Part shown: positions 23,952-33,464 of the stretch, in pieces
How positions within the stretch are numbered: the first letter of the stretch is position 1
Layout: the number at the start of each line of letters is the position of its first letter
NCBI GenBank assembly: GCA_944383355.1
Contig: CALWPF010000008.1
Location: 1-55,285, forward strand
Reading direction: 5' to 3'
Length of the DNA stretch: 55,285 nucleotides
Source of the DNA: an uncultured Clostridia bacterium
GTDB lineage: Bacteria; Bacillota; Clostridia; Christensenellales; UBA1242
The notes under the pieces: model-generated
The model's database searches: none
Told to the model about the DNA's origin: nothing
The model's input: the letters and a program-made list of their open reading frames with translations, nothing else
Translations under genes and position numbers: made by a program

Positions 23952-24857
23952 TTGGTAGAGATAAATATTACTAATGAACAAGACAAGACTAGGCTAGATC
24001 GAGTGCTAGAGAATACTTTTGCTGAGCATACCCGTAGCAATTTAAAAAAACTTATTGATAGCGGGAATGTATTGGTCAACGGCAATAGGCAAAAGGCTGG
24101 GTATCTAGTACGCATAGGAGATCGAGTTACTGTTGATTTTCCACCAGTTGTACTAGATAATATCGAGGCTCAGGATATTCCGTTGGATATAGTGTATCAA
24201 GATGATGATTTGTTGGTAGTCAACAAGCCAAGAGGTATGACAGTGCATCCAGCGGCTACTTGCAAAAGTGGCACATTGGTAAATGCTCTATTATATCAAA
24301 TAAAGCAACTTTCTAGTGTAAATGGAGAATATAGACCAGGTATAGTGCATAGATTGGACAAGGATACAACAGGTTTGATGTTGGTAGCAAAAAATGATTT
24401 TTCACACAATAACTTGGCATCTCAAATAAAGCAAAAGAGTTGCGTGAGGGAGTATATTGCGTTACTGACAGGAGTATTGCCAAGAGATGAGGGGGAGATT
24501 GTCACCAATATTGGTAGAGATCCTCATAATAGACAGCGTATGGCAGTATTGCCATCTACTAAGGGCAAACAGGCTATTACTCATTATTGGGTGCTCAAGC
24601 GCTATAGTCACTATACTCTGGTGCGTTTTAGATTGGGTACAGGCAGGACTCATCAAATAAGAGTACATGCAAAGTATATGGGGCATCCAGTTGTTGGTGA
24701 CCCAGTATATAATGGTAACCGAGACAAGTTTGGGTTGAGTGGGCAATTATTGCATTCGGCGTATATTGAGTTTACTCAACCACACACACTAGAGCGTTTA
24801 CATTTTGAGGCACCATTGCCAAAAGATTTTGAGCAAACATTACATAAACTTGACTAA
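23952..24857 (+). CDS. rluD: RluA/RluD-family pseudouridine synthase
   Basis: A 301-residue protein with an N-terminal S4 RNA-binding domain (about 13-60, RLDRVLENTF and LIDSGNVLVNGN). The catalytic domain follows, with NKPRGMTVHP (91-100), HRLDKDTTGL (133-142, catalytic Asp in HRLD) and GRTHQIRVHAKYMGHPVVGD. It converts uridines of rRNA to pseudouridine. By position next to lspA it corresponds to Bacillus YlyB/RluD. The start is TTG at 23952. GAGGG just before the lspA stop serves as its ribosome site. No alternative ATG lies nearby with a better site. Confidence 0.92.
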   Translation: MVEINITNEQDKTRLDRVLENTFAEHTRSNLKKLIDSGNVLVNGNRQKAGYLVRIGDRVTVDFPPVVLDNIEAQDIPLDIVYQDDDLLVVNKPRGMTVHPAATCKSGTLVNALLYQIKQLSSVNGEYRPGIVHRLDKDTTGLMLVAKNDFSHNNLASQIKQKSCVREYIALLTGVLPRDEGEIVTNIGRDPHNRQRMAVLPSTKGKQAITHYWVLKRYSHYTLVRFRLGTGRTHQIRVHAKYMGHPVVGDPVYNGNRDKFGLSGQLLHSAYIEFTQPHTLERLHFEAPLPKDFEQTLHKLD

Positions 24858-24878
24858 TATTCCTCAAAATTGTATAAT
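24850..24878 (+). promoter_or_regulatory. Promoter of the 24905-25633 gene pair
   Basis: TTGACT (24850-24855), a 17-base spacer and a perfect TATAAT (24873-24878). The -35 overlaps the stop region of rluD, which separates the next two genes from the sepF operon. Confidence 0.82.
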
Positions 24879-24904
24879 ATTTTTTAAGAATATAGGAGTG
24901 TACG

Positions 24905-25213
24905 ATGGCAAATTACGAGTTTAGGAGATTTTTGAATATGTTGGGGTTTATTGCCTCAATATTAATAGCGGTAGCATCTCTAATTGCTATGTTTGTTGGT
25001 TTGGCTCAAGGTAATTCTATATCTTTGCCAGGCTTGGAGTTTACTGGCTTGATTGATATTATAATGGCATTAGCCAATATTATTGCGTATTTTATTGTGC
25101 TGGTTGCTGGATTTAACTATGCTCGTAGCAAGCGTAGCGTGTGGTATATGGTCGCACAGTCTGTGTCTACTTTGGTAATTTTGGTAATGATTATAGTTGC
25201 TAATATTTGGTAA
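24905..25213 (+). CDS. Small three-TM membrane protein, 102 aa
   Basis: The ATG follows AGGAGTG. Three hydrophobic helices span about residues 12-34, 48-68 and 78-101, joined by short loops. The loop between helices 2 and 3 is basic (YARSKRSVW). No catalytic motif or named family is recognised. It is co-transcribed with the next membrane-protein gene from a near-consensus promoter, 15 bases apart. Confidence 0.75.
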   Translation: MANYEFRRFLNMLGFIASILIAVASLIAMFVGLAQGNSISLPGLEFTGLIDIIMALANIIAYFIVLVAGFNYARSKRSVWYMVAQSVSTLVILVMIIVANIW

Positions 25214-25228
25214 AATAGAGGGTAAAGT

Positions 25229-25633
25229 TTGAGGATAAATTTGGATTTTAGGCGACCAGAGATAATAGTAATGTTGTGTTGCATAGCGGTATTTATAATA
25301 GCCATTTGCCTGGTATGGGTGACATCTGTTATGGCTATTATTGCATCTTTTGCTCTGGTGATTGCCTCAGGTATTGCTAGTTATTTGGCTATTATTAGAT
25401 ATGTAAAATATAAAAAACAAGTGGAAGAGATGAGATACGAAGATGCCTATCTATATGCAGACGAGGTGGGTGACTTGAGTGCAATGGATAACTTTAGTTA
25501 TTCTCGCAAGGTAGAGCGTCATTTGCGTAACCAAAAGTTTCAGCAATGGCTCAAGATGGTGACCCCTATCATTATTTGTGCACTAGGTATCTTGTTGGTT
25601 GTGGTTAGTTTTCGTGTCGTTTTGGGTGCGTGA
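25229..25633 (+). CDS. Small three-TM membrane protein, 134 aa
   Basis: The TTG start at 25229 follows GAGGG by four bases. Two helices lie at about 11-32 and 34-55, then a charged cytoplasmic segment of about 50 residues with YEDAYLYADEVGDLSAMD, and a third helix at about 110-131. The final codons lie in the 5' arm of the terminator hairpin. It forms an operon with the preceding membrane-protein gene. The family is not recognised. Confidence 0.72.
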   Translation: MRINLDFRRPEIIVMLCCIAVFIIAICLVWVTSVMAIIASFALVIASGIASYLAIIRYVKYKKQVEEMRYEDAYLYADEVGDLSAMDNFSYSRKVERHLRNQKFQQWLKMVTPIIICALGILLVVVSFRVVLGA

Positions 25634-25649
25634 TTTCATGCACTTTTTT
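25626..25649 (+). terminator. Terminator overlapping the stop codon
   Basis: GTGCGTG (25626-25632) pairs with CATGCAC (25637-25643), including one G-T pair, around ATTT, followed by six T. The stem begins inside the last codons of the 25229 gene. Confidence 0.8.
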
Positions 25650-25967
25650 GTTTACAAAAGTAACATAAAAGTTTTATATTACTCGTTTTCTAGTAGTATT
25701 AGAGCCTTGATAATTATTTCGTATTCTATTTATGCATTTCTTATTGAGGCTTGATTTTTGTGTTAGCAATGTAATACAACTAAGTGTATTATTTAGTATT
25801 ACTATAGAGTTTTTTATTAAATGCTAGATATTTGTACTATTATATCGTGACAATTTTAGACAAGTGTAAAAAACATTGTTATTTTTGCTAAAATTAGCAC
25901 AATAACTATTCACTTTTTTATCAAAATATGTTAGACTAATATATAATTTATTCAGTGGAGGAACATA
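25650..25967 (+). other. Leader region of the trigger-factor operon
   Basis: AT-rich, with no supported ORF. A perfect TATAAT at 25942-25947 lies 20 bases before the tig ATG, but the -35 position is poor (TATCAA), so the tig promoter is only tentatively placed here. GTGGAGG precedes the ATG. Confidence 0.4.
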
Positions 25968-27488
25968 ATGTACAAGATAGTTAAACCTACCAAGACTACG
26001 GTAGAGATTCAATTTAGTGCGGACAAGCCTGAGTGGGAAGAGGCTGTGCAGGCAGCTTACGAAAAGACCAAGGGTGAGTACAATATTCAAGGTTTTAGGC
26101 GTGGACAAGCCCCTCGTAGATTGATAGAGCGCACATATGGTGAGTCAGTATTCTTTGAGGACGCTTTTGCACACTTAGCGGAAAAAGCTTATGAGGCAGC
26201 GTTGACAGCTAATCCAGAGATTAATCCAGTAGGAGACCCAGAGATCAAGTTGGAAAAGTTTGTGGAAGGCAAAATGGACGGTGTCATCAAGTTGACTGTA
26301 ATACCTGAGGTAAAATTAGGTAAGTACAAGGGGTTGGACGTCGTAGCAGACCTATTGGAGTTTACTGATGATATGCTCAACGCAGAGTTGGAGCACGCTC
26401 GTGAGCATATGACAGTAGCCAATGTTGTAGATGGCAAAGTCAGTGCCAGTGGCGATGTTGTAGTATTGGACTTTTTGGGCACCTTAGATGGAGTACCATT
26501 TGATGGTGGCAAAGCTGAGGATTATGAGTTAAAATTGGGGTCTCATTCGTTTATTGATAATTTTGAGGACCAGTTGATAGGTCACAAGGCTGGAGATCAT
26601 GTAACAGTTAGTGTAACATTTCCTGAGAATTATGGTGCAAAAGAGTTGGCTGGCAAAAAGGCAGTATTTGAGTGTGATATCAAGGCTGTAAAAGTGCCAG
26701 AGGTTCCTGCTCTTGATGATGATTTTGCAAAATCTATGGGTGATTATGAGACTTTAGACGACTACAAAAAAGATGTAGAGGCACAGATTAGGCATGAGAT
26801 AGAGCACCGTAACCAGACAATAGCTGAGGACGCAATATTGGACGCTGTAGTAGATGCTAGTGAGATAGAGCTACCTAGTATAGTGATTGACCAACAGTTG
26901 GATGCTGTGATGAAAGATCTCAACTTTAGGTTAAATTACCAAGGTATGTCTCTAGAGTCTTATGCAAATTACTTGGGCAAGACTATAGATGAGTTGCGTG
27001 AGCAACACCGAAAAGATGCTGAGAGAATTGCAAAGACAAAGCAAGTTCTTGAGGCATTGGTTCGTGCTGAGGGATTGGGTGTTAGCGATGATGAGATGAA
27101 TGCTAAATTGGAGGAATTCGCTAAAATAGCGAACAAATCGTTAGAAGATTACAAAAAAAGTGTTGAGCCTCGTAGGTTAGACCATATTTATAGTGATATA
27201 CTAATGTCAAAGTTGATGCAGGTATTGACCGAAAATAACAAGGTGCAACCAAAAACAGGTAAGCAGTCAAAGCCTACTGCAAAAAAAGCTAGTACAAAGT
27301 CCCCTGCAAAATCAACAAAGACAGCCACTACTAGTAAAACTGCAAAAAAAGAAGATGCAAAACCTGCAGAAAAAAAGGTGACTAAGTCTGCTGAGACTAA
27401 AACTGCAAAAAAGAGTGACAAAACAACTACAAAAACTACCAAAGATGATAAAAAGACTACAAAGTCAACCAAGTCAACCAAAAAATAA
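25968..27488 (+). CDS. tig: Trigger factor with long Lys/Thr-rich tail
   Basis: A ribosome-bound chaperone and peptidyl-prolyl isomerase. The N-terminal ribosome-binding domain carries GFRRGQAPR (about 42-50, the TF signature). The FKBP domain lies at about 160-245 (VVLDFLGTLDGVPFDGG, FPENYGA). The C-terminal chaperone arms run to about residue 424. Most trigger factors end near 430. Here 82 more residues follow, made almost only of Lys, Thr, Ser, Ala and Pro (AKKASTKSPAKSTKTATT and similar), about one third Lys. This looks like a disordered histone-H1-like tail that could bind rRNA or other nucleic acid, which is an inference. ClpP and ClpX genes follow, the usual order. Confidence 0.95.
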   Translation: MYKIVKPTKTTVEIQFSADKPEWEEAVQAAYEKTKGEYNIQGFRRGQAPRRLIERTYGESVFFEDAFAHLAEKAYEAALTANPEINPVGDPEIKLEKFVEGKMDGVIKLTVIPEVKLGKYKGLDVVADLLEFTDDMLNAELEHAREHMTVANVVDGKVSASGDVVVLDFLGTLDGVPFDGGKAEDYELKLGSHSFIDNFEDQLIGHKAGDHVTVSVTFPENYGAKELAGKKAVFECDIKAVKVPEVPALDDDFAKSMGDYETLDDYKKDVEAQIRHEIEHRNQTIAEDAILDAVVDASEIELPSIVIDQQLDAVMKDLNFRLNYQGMSLESYANYLGKTIDELREQHRKDAERIAKTKQVLEALVRAEGLGVSDDEMNAKLEEFAKIANKSLEDYKKSVEPRRLDHIYSDILMSKLMQVLTENNKVQPKTGKQSKPTAKKASTKSPAKSTKTATTSKTAKKEDAKPAEKKVTKSAETKTAKKSDKTTTKTTKDDKKTTKSTKSTKK

Positions 27489-27511
27489 TTCATCTTTGGA
27501 GGCAATTTAAT

Positions 27512-28129
27512 ATGTTAATCCCAACTGTTGTAGACAAGACTAATTCTGGTGAGCGTTCTTATGATATATATTCACGCTTATTAGAGGATAGGATAGTATT
27601 TATTTCGGGAGAGATTAACGACACAGTAGCCAATACCGTTATTGCTGAGTTACTATATCTTGATAGCAAGAATAGTACTCAAGATATACATTTGTATATC
27701 AACTCTCCAGGTGGAGTATCGCAAGCGGGATTGGCTATTTTGGATACTATGAGATTTATCCATAGTCCAGTTAGTACTATTTGTATAGGACTGTGTGCTA
27801 GTGCCGCTGCACTCATATTGGCGGGGGGTGAGCCAGGCAAGCGCTATGTGTTGCCTCATAGCAAGGTCATGATACATCAACCTTGGGGCGGTGTGCAGGG
27901 ACAAATTACTGAGATAGAGATATATTACAAAGAAGGATTAAAAGATAGGAATACTTATGCTAGTTTGCTAGCAGATTTTTGTGACAAGTCTGAGTCTATA
28001 GTACAGCATGATATAGAGCGAGACAACTATATGTCCGCTGATGAAGCTATTGCCTATGGTCTAGTTGACAAAAAATTGGATAAGAATGATTTAAAAAAGA
28101 ATATGCGCAAGACTACCAAGAATAAATAA
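27512..28129 (+). CDS. clpP: ClpP protease subunit
   Basis: A 205-residue serine protease subunit that assembles into the tetradecameric ClpP chamber fed by ClpX. The triad falls at the classic positions: Ser97 in CASAA, His122 in MIHQPWGG, Asp171 in ERDNYMS. The oxyanion and handle segment INSPGGVSQAG is present. The residues after Ser97 are AAA where most ClpPs have MGA or MAA, a small change beside the nucleophile. The ATG follows GGAGG, 23 bases after tig, and clpX starts 74 bases downstream with no terminator between them. Confidence 0.96.
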   Translation: MLIPTVVDKTNSGERSYDIYSRLLEDRIVFISGEINDTVANTVIAELLYLDSKNSTQDIHLYINSPGGVSQAGLAILDTMRFIHSPVSTICIGLCASAAALILAGGEPGKRYVLPHSKVMIHQPWGGVQGQITEIEIYYKEGLKDRNTYASLLADFCDKSESIVQHDIERDNYMSADEAIAYGLVDKKLDKNDLKKNMRKTTKNK

Positions 28130-28203
28130 ATACTATGTGTACAGATAAAATTGTATAAATTTGGTTAAAAAGTTGACAATAGTTTGTAGATATAGGAGGG
28201 TTT

Positions 28204-29451
28204 ATGATTGAAAATGCCATATGTTCTTTTTGTGGAAAAGCGCACAATGAGGTACGAAAGTTAGTAGCTAGTCCAGATGGTATGACTTATATATGTGACA
28301 GTTGTGTGGAGATATGTAGGGAAATAGTGCGTGATGTTGATTGCCGACATAATGGGGTTCGTTTGAGTCTACCATCTCCCGTGGAGATTAAGCGGCAGTT
28401 GGACGAATATATAGTTGGTCAAGAGAATGCTAAACGCACTATGGCGGTAGCAGTCTATAATCATTATAAGCGTCTTAATTATAACTTTGATAGCAAAAAT
28501 AAAGATAAAATCGAGTTGGACAAGAGTAATATATTGTTGATAGGCCCTACAGGAGTGGGCAAGACATTGATAGCAAAAACTTTGGCAAGGATACTAAAGG
28601 TGCCATTTGCCTGTGTCGATGCTACCACTCTGACAGAGGCTGGTTATGTTGGTGATGATGTGGAGACTGTGCTGTCCAAATTGCTCATGAATGCTGACTA
28701 TGATATCAAACGTGCGGAGATGGGCATAGTTTATATAGATGAGATTGACAAGATTGCACGCAAATCAGAGAGTACTAGTCTCACTAGAGATGTCTCTGGA
28801 GAGGGAGTGCAACAGGCTTTGCTAAAGATATTGGAGGGTACTGTAGCAAATGTAGTTCCCACAGGCGGACGCAAACACCCACATCAAGATACTGTACAGA
28901 TTAATACTAGCAATATATTATTTATTTGTGGTGGAGCCTTTGTGCGCCTCCGTGATATCGTAGAGGCTAGGGAAAACAAACAACCAATGGGCTTTGTTAA
29001 CACAAAGCAGACGACGAATAAGCAAGAGAGTTATAAATTTGTGAAAAAGACTCGTCCAAATGATTTAATTGAGTTTGGATTGATACCTGAGTTTGTGGGC
29101 AGATTGCCTATAGTAGTGGGGCTAGATGATATGGATGAAAAGACATTAGTAAATATATTATCAACTCCAAAAAACAGTCTGATTGAGCAATACAAGACAA
29201 TATTTCGCCTAGATGGTGTAGAGTTGGAGGTAGAAAAGTCCGCTATTAGAGAGATAGCAAAAAAAGCCATAAAACTAGATATGGGTGCCCGTGGCTTGCG
29301 CACCATAATGGAGGAGTCAATGCTGGAGGTTATGTATTCTGCGCCTAGTCAAAATAATTTACAAAAAATAATTGTAGATAGTGATTGCATTGTAAAACAT
29401 ACTTCACCCAAATTAATTTTTAAGGACAAAAAACAAGTAGCCAGTCTTTAA
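28204..29451 (+). CDS. clpX: ClpX unfoldase of the ClpXP protease
   Basis: A 415-residue AAA+ ATPase that unfolds substrates and threads them into ClpP. The zinc-binding domain has Cys7, Cys10, Cys31 and Cys34. Walker A is GPTGVGKT (114-121), Walker B is IVYIDEIDK, the pore loop is GYVGDD, and the arginine-finger region is [19 protein letters not shown]-type IGF loop residues for ClpP docking are not clear by eye. The sequence ends soon after the C-domain (TSPKLIF). The length is typical. It starts at ATG after ATAGGAGGG and is the last gene of tig-clpP-clpX, with a terminator 84 bases downstream. Confidence 0.96.
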   Translation: MIENAICSFCGKAHNEVRKLVASPDGMTYICDSCVEICREIVRDVDCRHNGVRLSLPSPVEIKRQLDEYIVGQENAKRTMAVAVYNHYKRLNYNFDSKNKDKIELDKSNILLIGPTGVGKTLIAKTLARILKVPFACVDATTLTEAGYVGDDVETVLSKLLMNADYDIKRAEMGIVYIDEIDKIARKSESTSLTRDVSGEGVQQALLKILEGTVANVVPTGGRKHPHQDTVQINTSNILFICGGAFVRLRDIVEARENKQPMGFVNTKQTTNKQESYKFVKKTRPNDLIEFGLIPEFVGRLPIVVGLDDMDEKTLVNILSTPKNSLIEQYKTIFRLDGVELEVEKSAIREIAKKAIKLDMGARGLRTIMEESMLEVMYSAPSQNNLQKIIVDSDCIVKHTSPKLIFKDKKQVASL

Positions 29452-29534
29452 TAAAATGAATATAATTATTTAATTTTTATAACCAACTAAATTGCAATTT
29501 TAAAATTATAATTTTTTAATATTATTTATTTGAT

Positions 29535-29567
29535 AAAATGGTGCATATCTTTTATACACCATTTTTT
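29535..29567 (+). terminator. Terminator after clpX
   Basis: AAAATGGTG (29535-29543) pairs with CACCATTTT around a 13-base loop, followed by T residues. Confidence 0.82.
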
Positions 29568-29816
29568 ATTTATATATTTGTATTATTTATTTGATTGTTT
29601 TTTAACGTATAAAATTTAATATAAAATAAGGTAAAATTACTAATAATATGGTCCTAATTTCTTACAAATAACTTATATAAGAGAAGTATATTATTTTATT
29701 TATTTATGTGTAAAATATATATGTAATACATAATTATTTAATTGTAGTAAATATATAAAATTTTTATTAAAAATTTGATAACTAAGCATTATGTTTTACT
29801 TAATTTTTTTATGCTC
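29568..29816 (+). other. AT-rich intergenic spacer
   Basis: Very AT-rich stretch between the clpX terminator and the next promoter. I see no ORF with a ribosome site, no tRNA and no clear repeat. Confidence 0.5.
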
Positions 29817-29845
29817 TTGACTATGTAAATCTGCAGTGATATAAT
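29817..29845 (+). promoter_or_regulatory. Promoter of the FIVAR surface-protein gene
   Basis: TTGACT (29817-29822), a 17-base spacer and a perfect TATAAT (29840-29845), 55 bases before the TTG start. Confidence 0.83.
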
Positions 29846-29900
29846 GTCAATATAATTAATTTATTTAGTTTTTTTAGGATAAAGCCTGGAGGTGAATATT

Positions 29901-32198
29901 TTGAATCCAGTTAAAAATAATAATCGACTGCAACTATTATTTACATTCACACTTTTGTGTGTATTTTTATTTAGTGCGATAGTTATATGCAGTGTGGTAG
30001 GTAATAGAGAATTATTTGCAATAGATGACACATCTACAAGTCAAGATGACGTTCGTGGACAACTACAATATGTGATAGATAATTCACCAAGCGGTGATAA
30101 TAGTAATAGACAGTATACTACTGATTCATGGACTCAATATAGTCTTACGCGACAATCGGCAATGGCAATTTTGTCAAATTCTAGTGCAACAGATAACGAT
30201 ATTGCTGAGGCAAAATATAATTTGGAGCAGGCAATATCAGCACTGGTAGATATCTCATCTTTGGCTGAGTGTATAGATAGATATTATGGTTTAACCAATG
30301 GAGGAGCATATACTGCTAGTAGTTGGCAAGGATTTTCGACTGCGTTGAGCACCGCTCAGTCTGTATATGCTGACAATGATGCTACTTTGCTAGAGGTTAA
30401 TGGTGCAATAACTACTCTGGATAATGCCTATCGTAACTTGGTGGACTTGACAGGACTAAAGATGAATATCTTTAAAGCAAATCAGTACAAAGATAGTGAG
30501 TTGATGTATACACCTAATAGTTGGAGTGAGTACTTAGTAGCTTTGACCATTGCCAATAATACTGTTTTATTGGATAACGCTACCCAGTCACAGATAAATT
30601 CCGCATCAGTTGCACTTGCTAATGCTATCAATAATTTATTGCAAAGAGCTGATTTTTCACTATTAAATAGGACAATAACATATGCCCCTTTGGGGAATAA
30701 TAGTGATGCCAGATATTCTGTCAATAGTTGGAATGCCTATTCAGTAGTGTTAGTAAATGCAAAATTAGTTGCAACCAATCCTAATGCTACTCAAGCAGAG
30801 GTGGATAGTGCTAGACAGACCTTGGGCCTTGCTATTAGCAACTTGGTTAATTTGGTTGATTTACGTAGTGTCATATTAAGTTACTCAAATGTGAGTAATG
30901 CAAACGGTGACTATACAGATTATACATGGCAAATATTTAATGATGCTTATGAGGTGGCGACAGTTAGATTGGCTGATCCTGGAGTTACTCAGTTGGAGGT
31001 AGACAATGCCAAGGCATCATTACAATCATCTTATCAGGGGCTGGTAATAATTACTACTCTAAAAGCTGGCTTGGCTCGTAGTGCTCTCATAACCGATGCA
31101 AATGTTTATACAACCTCTACATGGAATACTTTACAGAGTGCAGTGAATTGGGCAAATACAGTTTTGGCTAGCAGTAATCCTAGTCAAGTAGTAGTAAATT
31201 CAGCATATACCATACTAGACTCTGCGATTAATAGTTTACAAAAAAGGGCAGACAAGACTCCACTAACGAATGCAATTAATAAGGTAGCAAGTTATTTAGA
31301 AGAAGATTATACTAGCACATCTTATGCAAAGTTGCAATCAACGCTATCTCAAGCACAAGTAGTGTTGGATAATATTGATGCTGTAGAGTACGATGTAAAC
31401 AACGCTATTACAAAGATTGAGTCAGCCATTAATAATTTGGTAAATATTAGTATTCTGAGGTCTAATATATTAACCGCTAGAGCGTTTAGCGTTTCGGAGT
31501 ACACTAGTAATAGTTGGGAGAATTTGAGAAATGCTTTGTCAACGGCAGAGCAGGTGCTGATAGATTCTAGTGCGACCAAGGAGCAAGTTGCTAATGCTAA
31601 TACAGCATTGGAGAGCGCTATGGGTGCCCTGGAGCACAGGGCAGACAAAACCCAACTAAATCAACTAGTTAATACAGCTAGTCAATACAATCAATCTATG
31701 TTTACCGCACAATCGTGGCAAAATTTACTTGATGCAATTAATGCGGCTAATAAATTGTTGCTTGATTCAAACGCTACACAAGCAAATGTTGATGATGCCA
31801 CAACATCATTGGACAATGCCATTAAATCTTTGATATATGTCTTGAGTGATTTGGCTATTGCAAAGCAAAATCTTTATGAGACAATTATTAAGATAGATAA
31901 CTTAAACGAATCAGATTTTACACAACTCTCATGGTCAAAGTTGCAACAGGCTAAGGAGCAAGCAACTATCGCATATGAGGCGTCAGATAGTACTGTAGAT
32001 GAGATAACAGCAATTAACGCAGCACTCAACAGCCAAATTAATGCTTTGGTTGATGTTGCTGATGGAGCACAAAACACTCCGAGTCCAGCATTTTGGGTGA
32101 TTTTATCTTTGGTAATCGTTTTGATGTTATGCGCAGTAATGGTTGCAGTACTTGCATCAAAAAAGAATAGAACAATCAAAAAAATAGCAGATAGATAG
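29901..32198 (+). CDS. Ten-repeat FIVAR surface protein
   Basis: A 765-residue protein. The TTG at 29901 lies seven bases after GGAGGT. A GTG at 29892 overlaps that site and is not used. A signal or anchor helix lies at about residues 12-33. Ten copies of a roughly 70-residue FIVAR unit follow, each with a (Y/F)Tx(S/Q)SW core (for example YTASSWQGF, YTSNSWENL, FTAQSWQNL) and an AxxAL.NAI.NL helix. A C-terminal TM helix lies at about 727-751 with a basic tail (SKKNRTIKK). There is no LPXTG. FIVAR units form rod-like helical stalks in surface adhesins and glycan-binding proteins. No catalytic domain is present, so a spacer or binding role is likely. Confidence 0.85.
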   Translation: MNPVKNNNRLQLLFTFTLLCVFLFSAIVICSVVGNRELFAIDDTSTSQDDVRGQLQYVIDNSPSGDNSNRQYTTDSWTQYSLTRQSAMAILSNSSATDNDIAEAKYNLEQAISALVDISSLAECIDRYYGLTNGGAYTASSWQGFSTALSTAQSVYADNDATLLEVNGAITTLDNAYRNLVDLTGLKMNIFKANQYKDSELMYTPNSWSEYLVALTIANNTVLLDNATQSQINSASVALANAINNLLQRADFSLLNRTITYAPLGNNSDARYSVNSWNAYSVVLVNAKLVATNPNATQAEVDSARQTLGLAISNLVNLVDLRSVILSYSNVSNANGDYTDYTWQIFNDAYEVATVRLADPGVTQLEVDNAKASLQSSYQGLVIITTLKAGLARSALITDANVYTTSTWNTLQSAVNWANTVLASSNPSQVVVNSAYTILDSAINSLQKRADKTPLTNAINKVASYLEEDYTSTSYAKLQSTLSQAQVVLDNIDAVEYDVNNAITKIESAINNLVNISILRSNILTARAFSVSEYTSNSWENLRNALSTAEQVLIDSSATKEQVANANTALESAMGALEHRADKTQLNQLVNTASQYNQSMFTAQSWQNLLDAINAANKLLLDSNATQANVDDATTSLDNAIKSLIYVLSDLAIAKQNLYETIIKIDNLNESDFTQLSWSKLQQAKEQATIAYEASDSTVDEITAINAALNSQINALVDVADGAQNTPSPAFWVILSLVIVLMLCAVMVAVLASKKNRTIKKIADR

Positions 32199-32261
32199 TA
32201 AAAAATTAGTACTTTCCTGCAAATTTTTGCGACTTACACCAAAATTTTAATAACGCAAAAC

Positions 32262-32305
32262 AAAACTCACAACAAATTAATGGATAGTATAGTTGTGAGT
32301 TTTTT
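32262..32305 (+). terminator. Terminator after the FIVAR gene
   Basis: AAAACTCACAAC (32262-32273) pairs with GTTGTGAGTTTT (32292-32303), followed by T. Confidence 0.88.
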
Positions 32306-32472
32306 ATTGTACAAAAAATCCCCTTAAGTTGGTGGGATTACATTAGCTCGTTTTGCAAAATTCTATATTATTTTTTAGCTCATGTCGGGCTTGCAAGCTC
32401 GTGTTTTATCCATGATTTTAAGCAGTTTACTTTTTGTATCAAAAAAACGGCAGAGTAAAAATAACCCTGTCA

Positions 32473-32504
32473 TAAAAAAGCGTAAGCCGAATGTTCGACT
32501 TACG
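32473..32504 (-). terminator. Terminator of the tRNA-Arg gene
   Basis: Just downstream of the tRNA on the minus strand, CGTAAGTCGAA and TTCGGCTTACG form a long stem with one mismatch, followed by a CTTTTTT run. Confidence 0.82.
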
Positions 32505-32510
32505 TTCTTT

Positions 32511-32587
32511 TGGTGCGCCATAAGAGATTCGAACTCCTGGCCTTTGGTTCCGTAGACCAACGCTCTATCCAGCTGAGCTAATGGCGC
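32511..32587 (-). tRNA. tRNA-Arg(ACG)
   Basis: A 77-base tRNA with encoded CCA. The acceptor stem is GCGCCAT/ATGGCGC. The D arm contains GCTCAGCTGGATAGAGC. The anticodon stem TTGGT/ACCAA holds the loop CTACGGA with anticodon ACG, read for arginine CGN codons after A-to-I editing at position 34. The T arm is AGGAG-TTCGAAT-CTCTT with one G-T pair, and the discriminator base is A. All helices pair. Confidence 0.96.
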
Positions 32588-32620
32588 AAATTACATTCCA
32601 TCTGCCTTTAATGTAAATTA

Positions 32621-32649
32621 ATTATATAATAAATATTATTTAAAGTCAA
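32621..32649 (-). promoter_or_regulatory. Promoter of tRNA-Arg
   Basis: On the minus strand, TTGACT (32644-32649), a 17-base spacer and a perfect TATAAT (32621-32626), which puts transcription start about 27 bases before the mature tRNA end. Confidence 0.83.
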
Positions 32650-32970
32650 TACAAATACAACAAAAATAACATTTTGGCTTTAATTTAGTTTTTTGCTGTT
32701 GTTTTGCCTATAGCCTCTAAAAACCTTCAAGGTATATTAAACATTAATTTACAAGTTTAGATTTGATTAAGTGATAGGATAAATATACCAACATATTTTA
32801 AACTTCTAAAATTTTTCTAATTTATTTTCAACAAAATATTATTTTATACGACTTTAAGAGTCAAAATGATATTTTTTTTGTTAATAGTTTTATTTAGTGA
32901 ATTTATTTGGGCTTTGTTATAATGCAGTTTAGCAATACGCAATATTGTTAGTTAAATTTTGGAGGTTGTT
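32650..32970 (+). other. AT-rich leader of the 32971 lipoprotein gene
   Basis: No ORF or RNA gene seen. A perfect TATAAT at 32918-32923 lies about 48 bases before the next ATG, with only a weak -35 (TTAGTG), so it is a candidate promoter. Confidence 0.4.
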
Positions 32971-33456
32971 ATGAAAAAAAGGATTTTGAATTTTGTAATG
33001 GCGTGTGCGGTCATGTTGCCTTGTGCTTTTGCATTTGCAGCATGTAATGACACTGGACCGATGCTGACAGTGGAATTTGAGGAAGGTAGCACTGGGGCAT
33101 GGAACTATGATAGTACTACTTCAAAGCAATATGCTAATACATATTATGTTACCCAAGGAAATGATGAGGTTGCACTTATAGTGTTTGAGCAGGGTAATAA
33201 TAGAGGAGCCACGTTTAGTAAGGGAGACAATGACGAAAATTACCTTGCTTTTGCAATTTATACAAAGGAGCCTACCACAACATTATCTGTAAAAGCAAAT
33301 GGTACAGCGTTGGAGCAGGTAGAGAGTGGTGATATGCCTACGGGTATGACAGCCCCTAGTACTACCGATTATCCTAATGTATATTATTATAAAACAGAGA
33401 ATTATGATGAAAATGTCACTTTGAGTATCTCGGGCTTAGTTCAGTCAACGGAATAA
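32971..33456 (+). CDS. Small lipoprotein, 161 aa
   Basis: The ATG at 32971 follows GGAGG by five bases. An in-frame TTG at 32959 lies before that site and is rejected. The lipoprotein signal is clear: MKKRILNFVMACAVMLP, then lipobox FAAC (Cys near 24). The mature part is a single polar beta-rich domain of about 135 residues (GSTGAWNYDSTTSK, YYVTQGNDEVALIVFE). Its signal peptide resembles that of the repeat lipoprotein at 54079. No family is recognised. It has its own terminator. Confidence 0.8.
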   Translation: MKKRILNFVMACAVMLPCAFAFAACNDTGPMLTVEFEEGSTGAWNYDSTTSKQYANTYYVTQGNDEVALIVFEQGNNRGATFSKGDNDENYLAFAIYTKEPTTTLSVKANGTALEQVESGDMPTGMTAPSTTDYPNVYYYKTENYDENVTLSISGLVQSTE

Positions 33457-33464
33457 TTTTATTT

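Noticed and set aside
28173..28178. A TTGACA before clpX
   Set aside because: The expected -10 position falls in the ribosome binding site and start codon of clpX, so it cannot serve that gene as a promoter.
32375..32560. A 60-codon minus-strand frame
   Set aside because: It overlaps the tRNA-Arg terminator and the 3' half of the tRNA itself and has no ribosome site.
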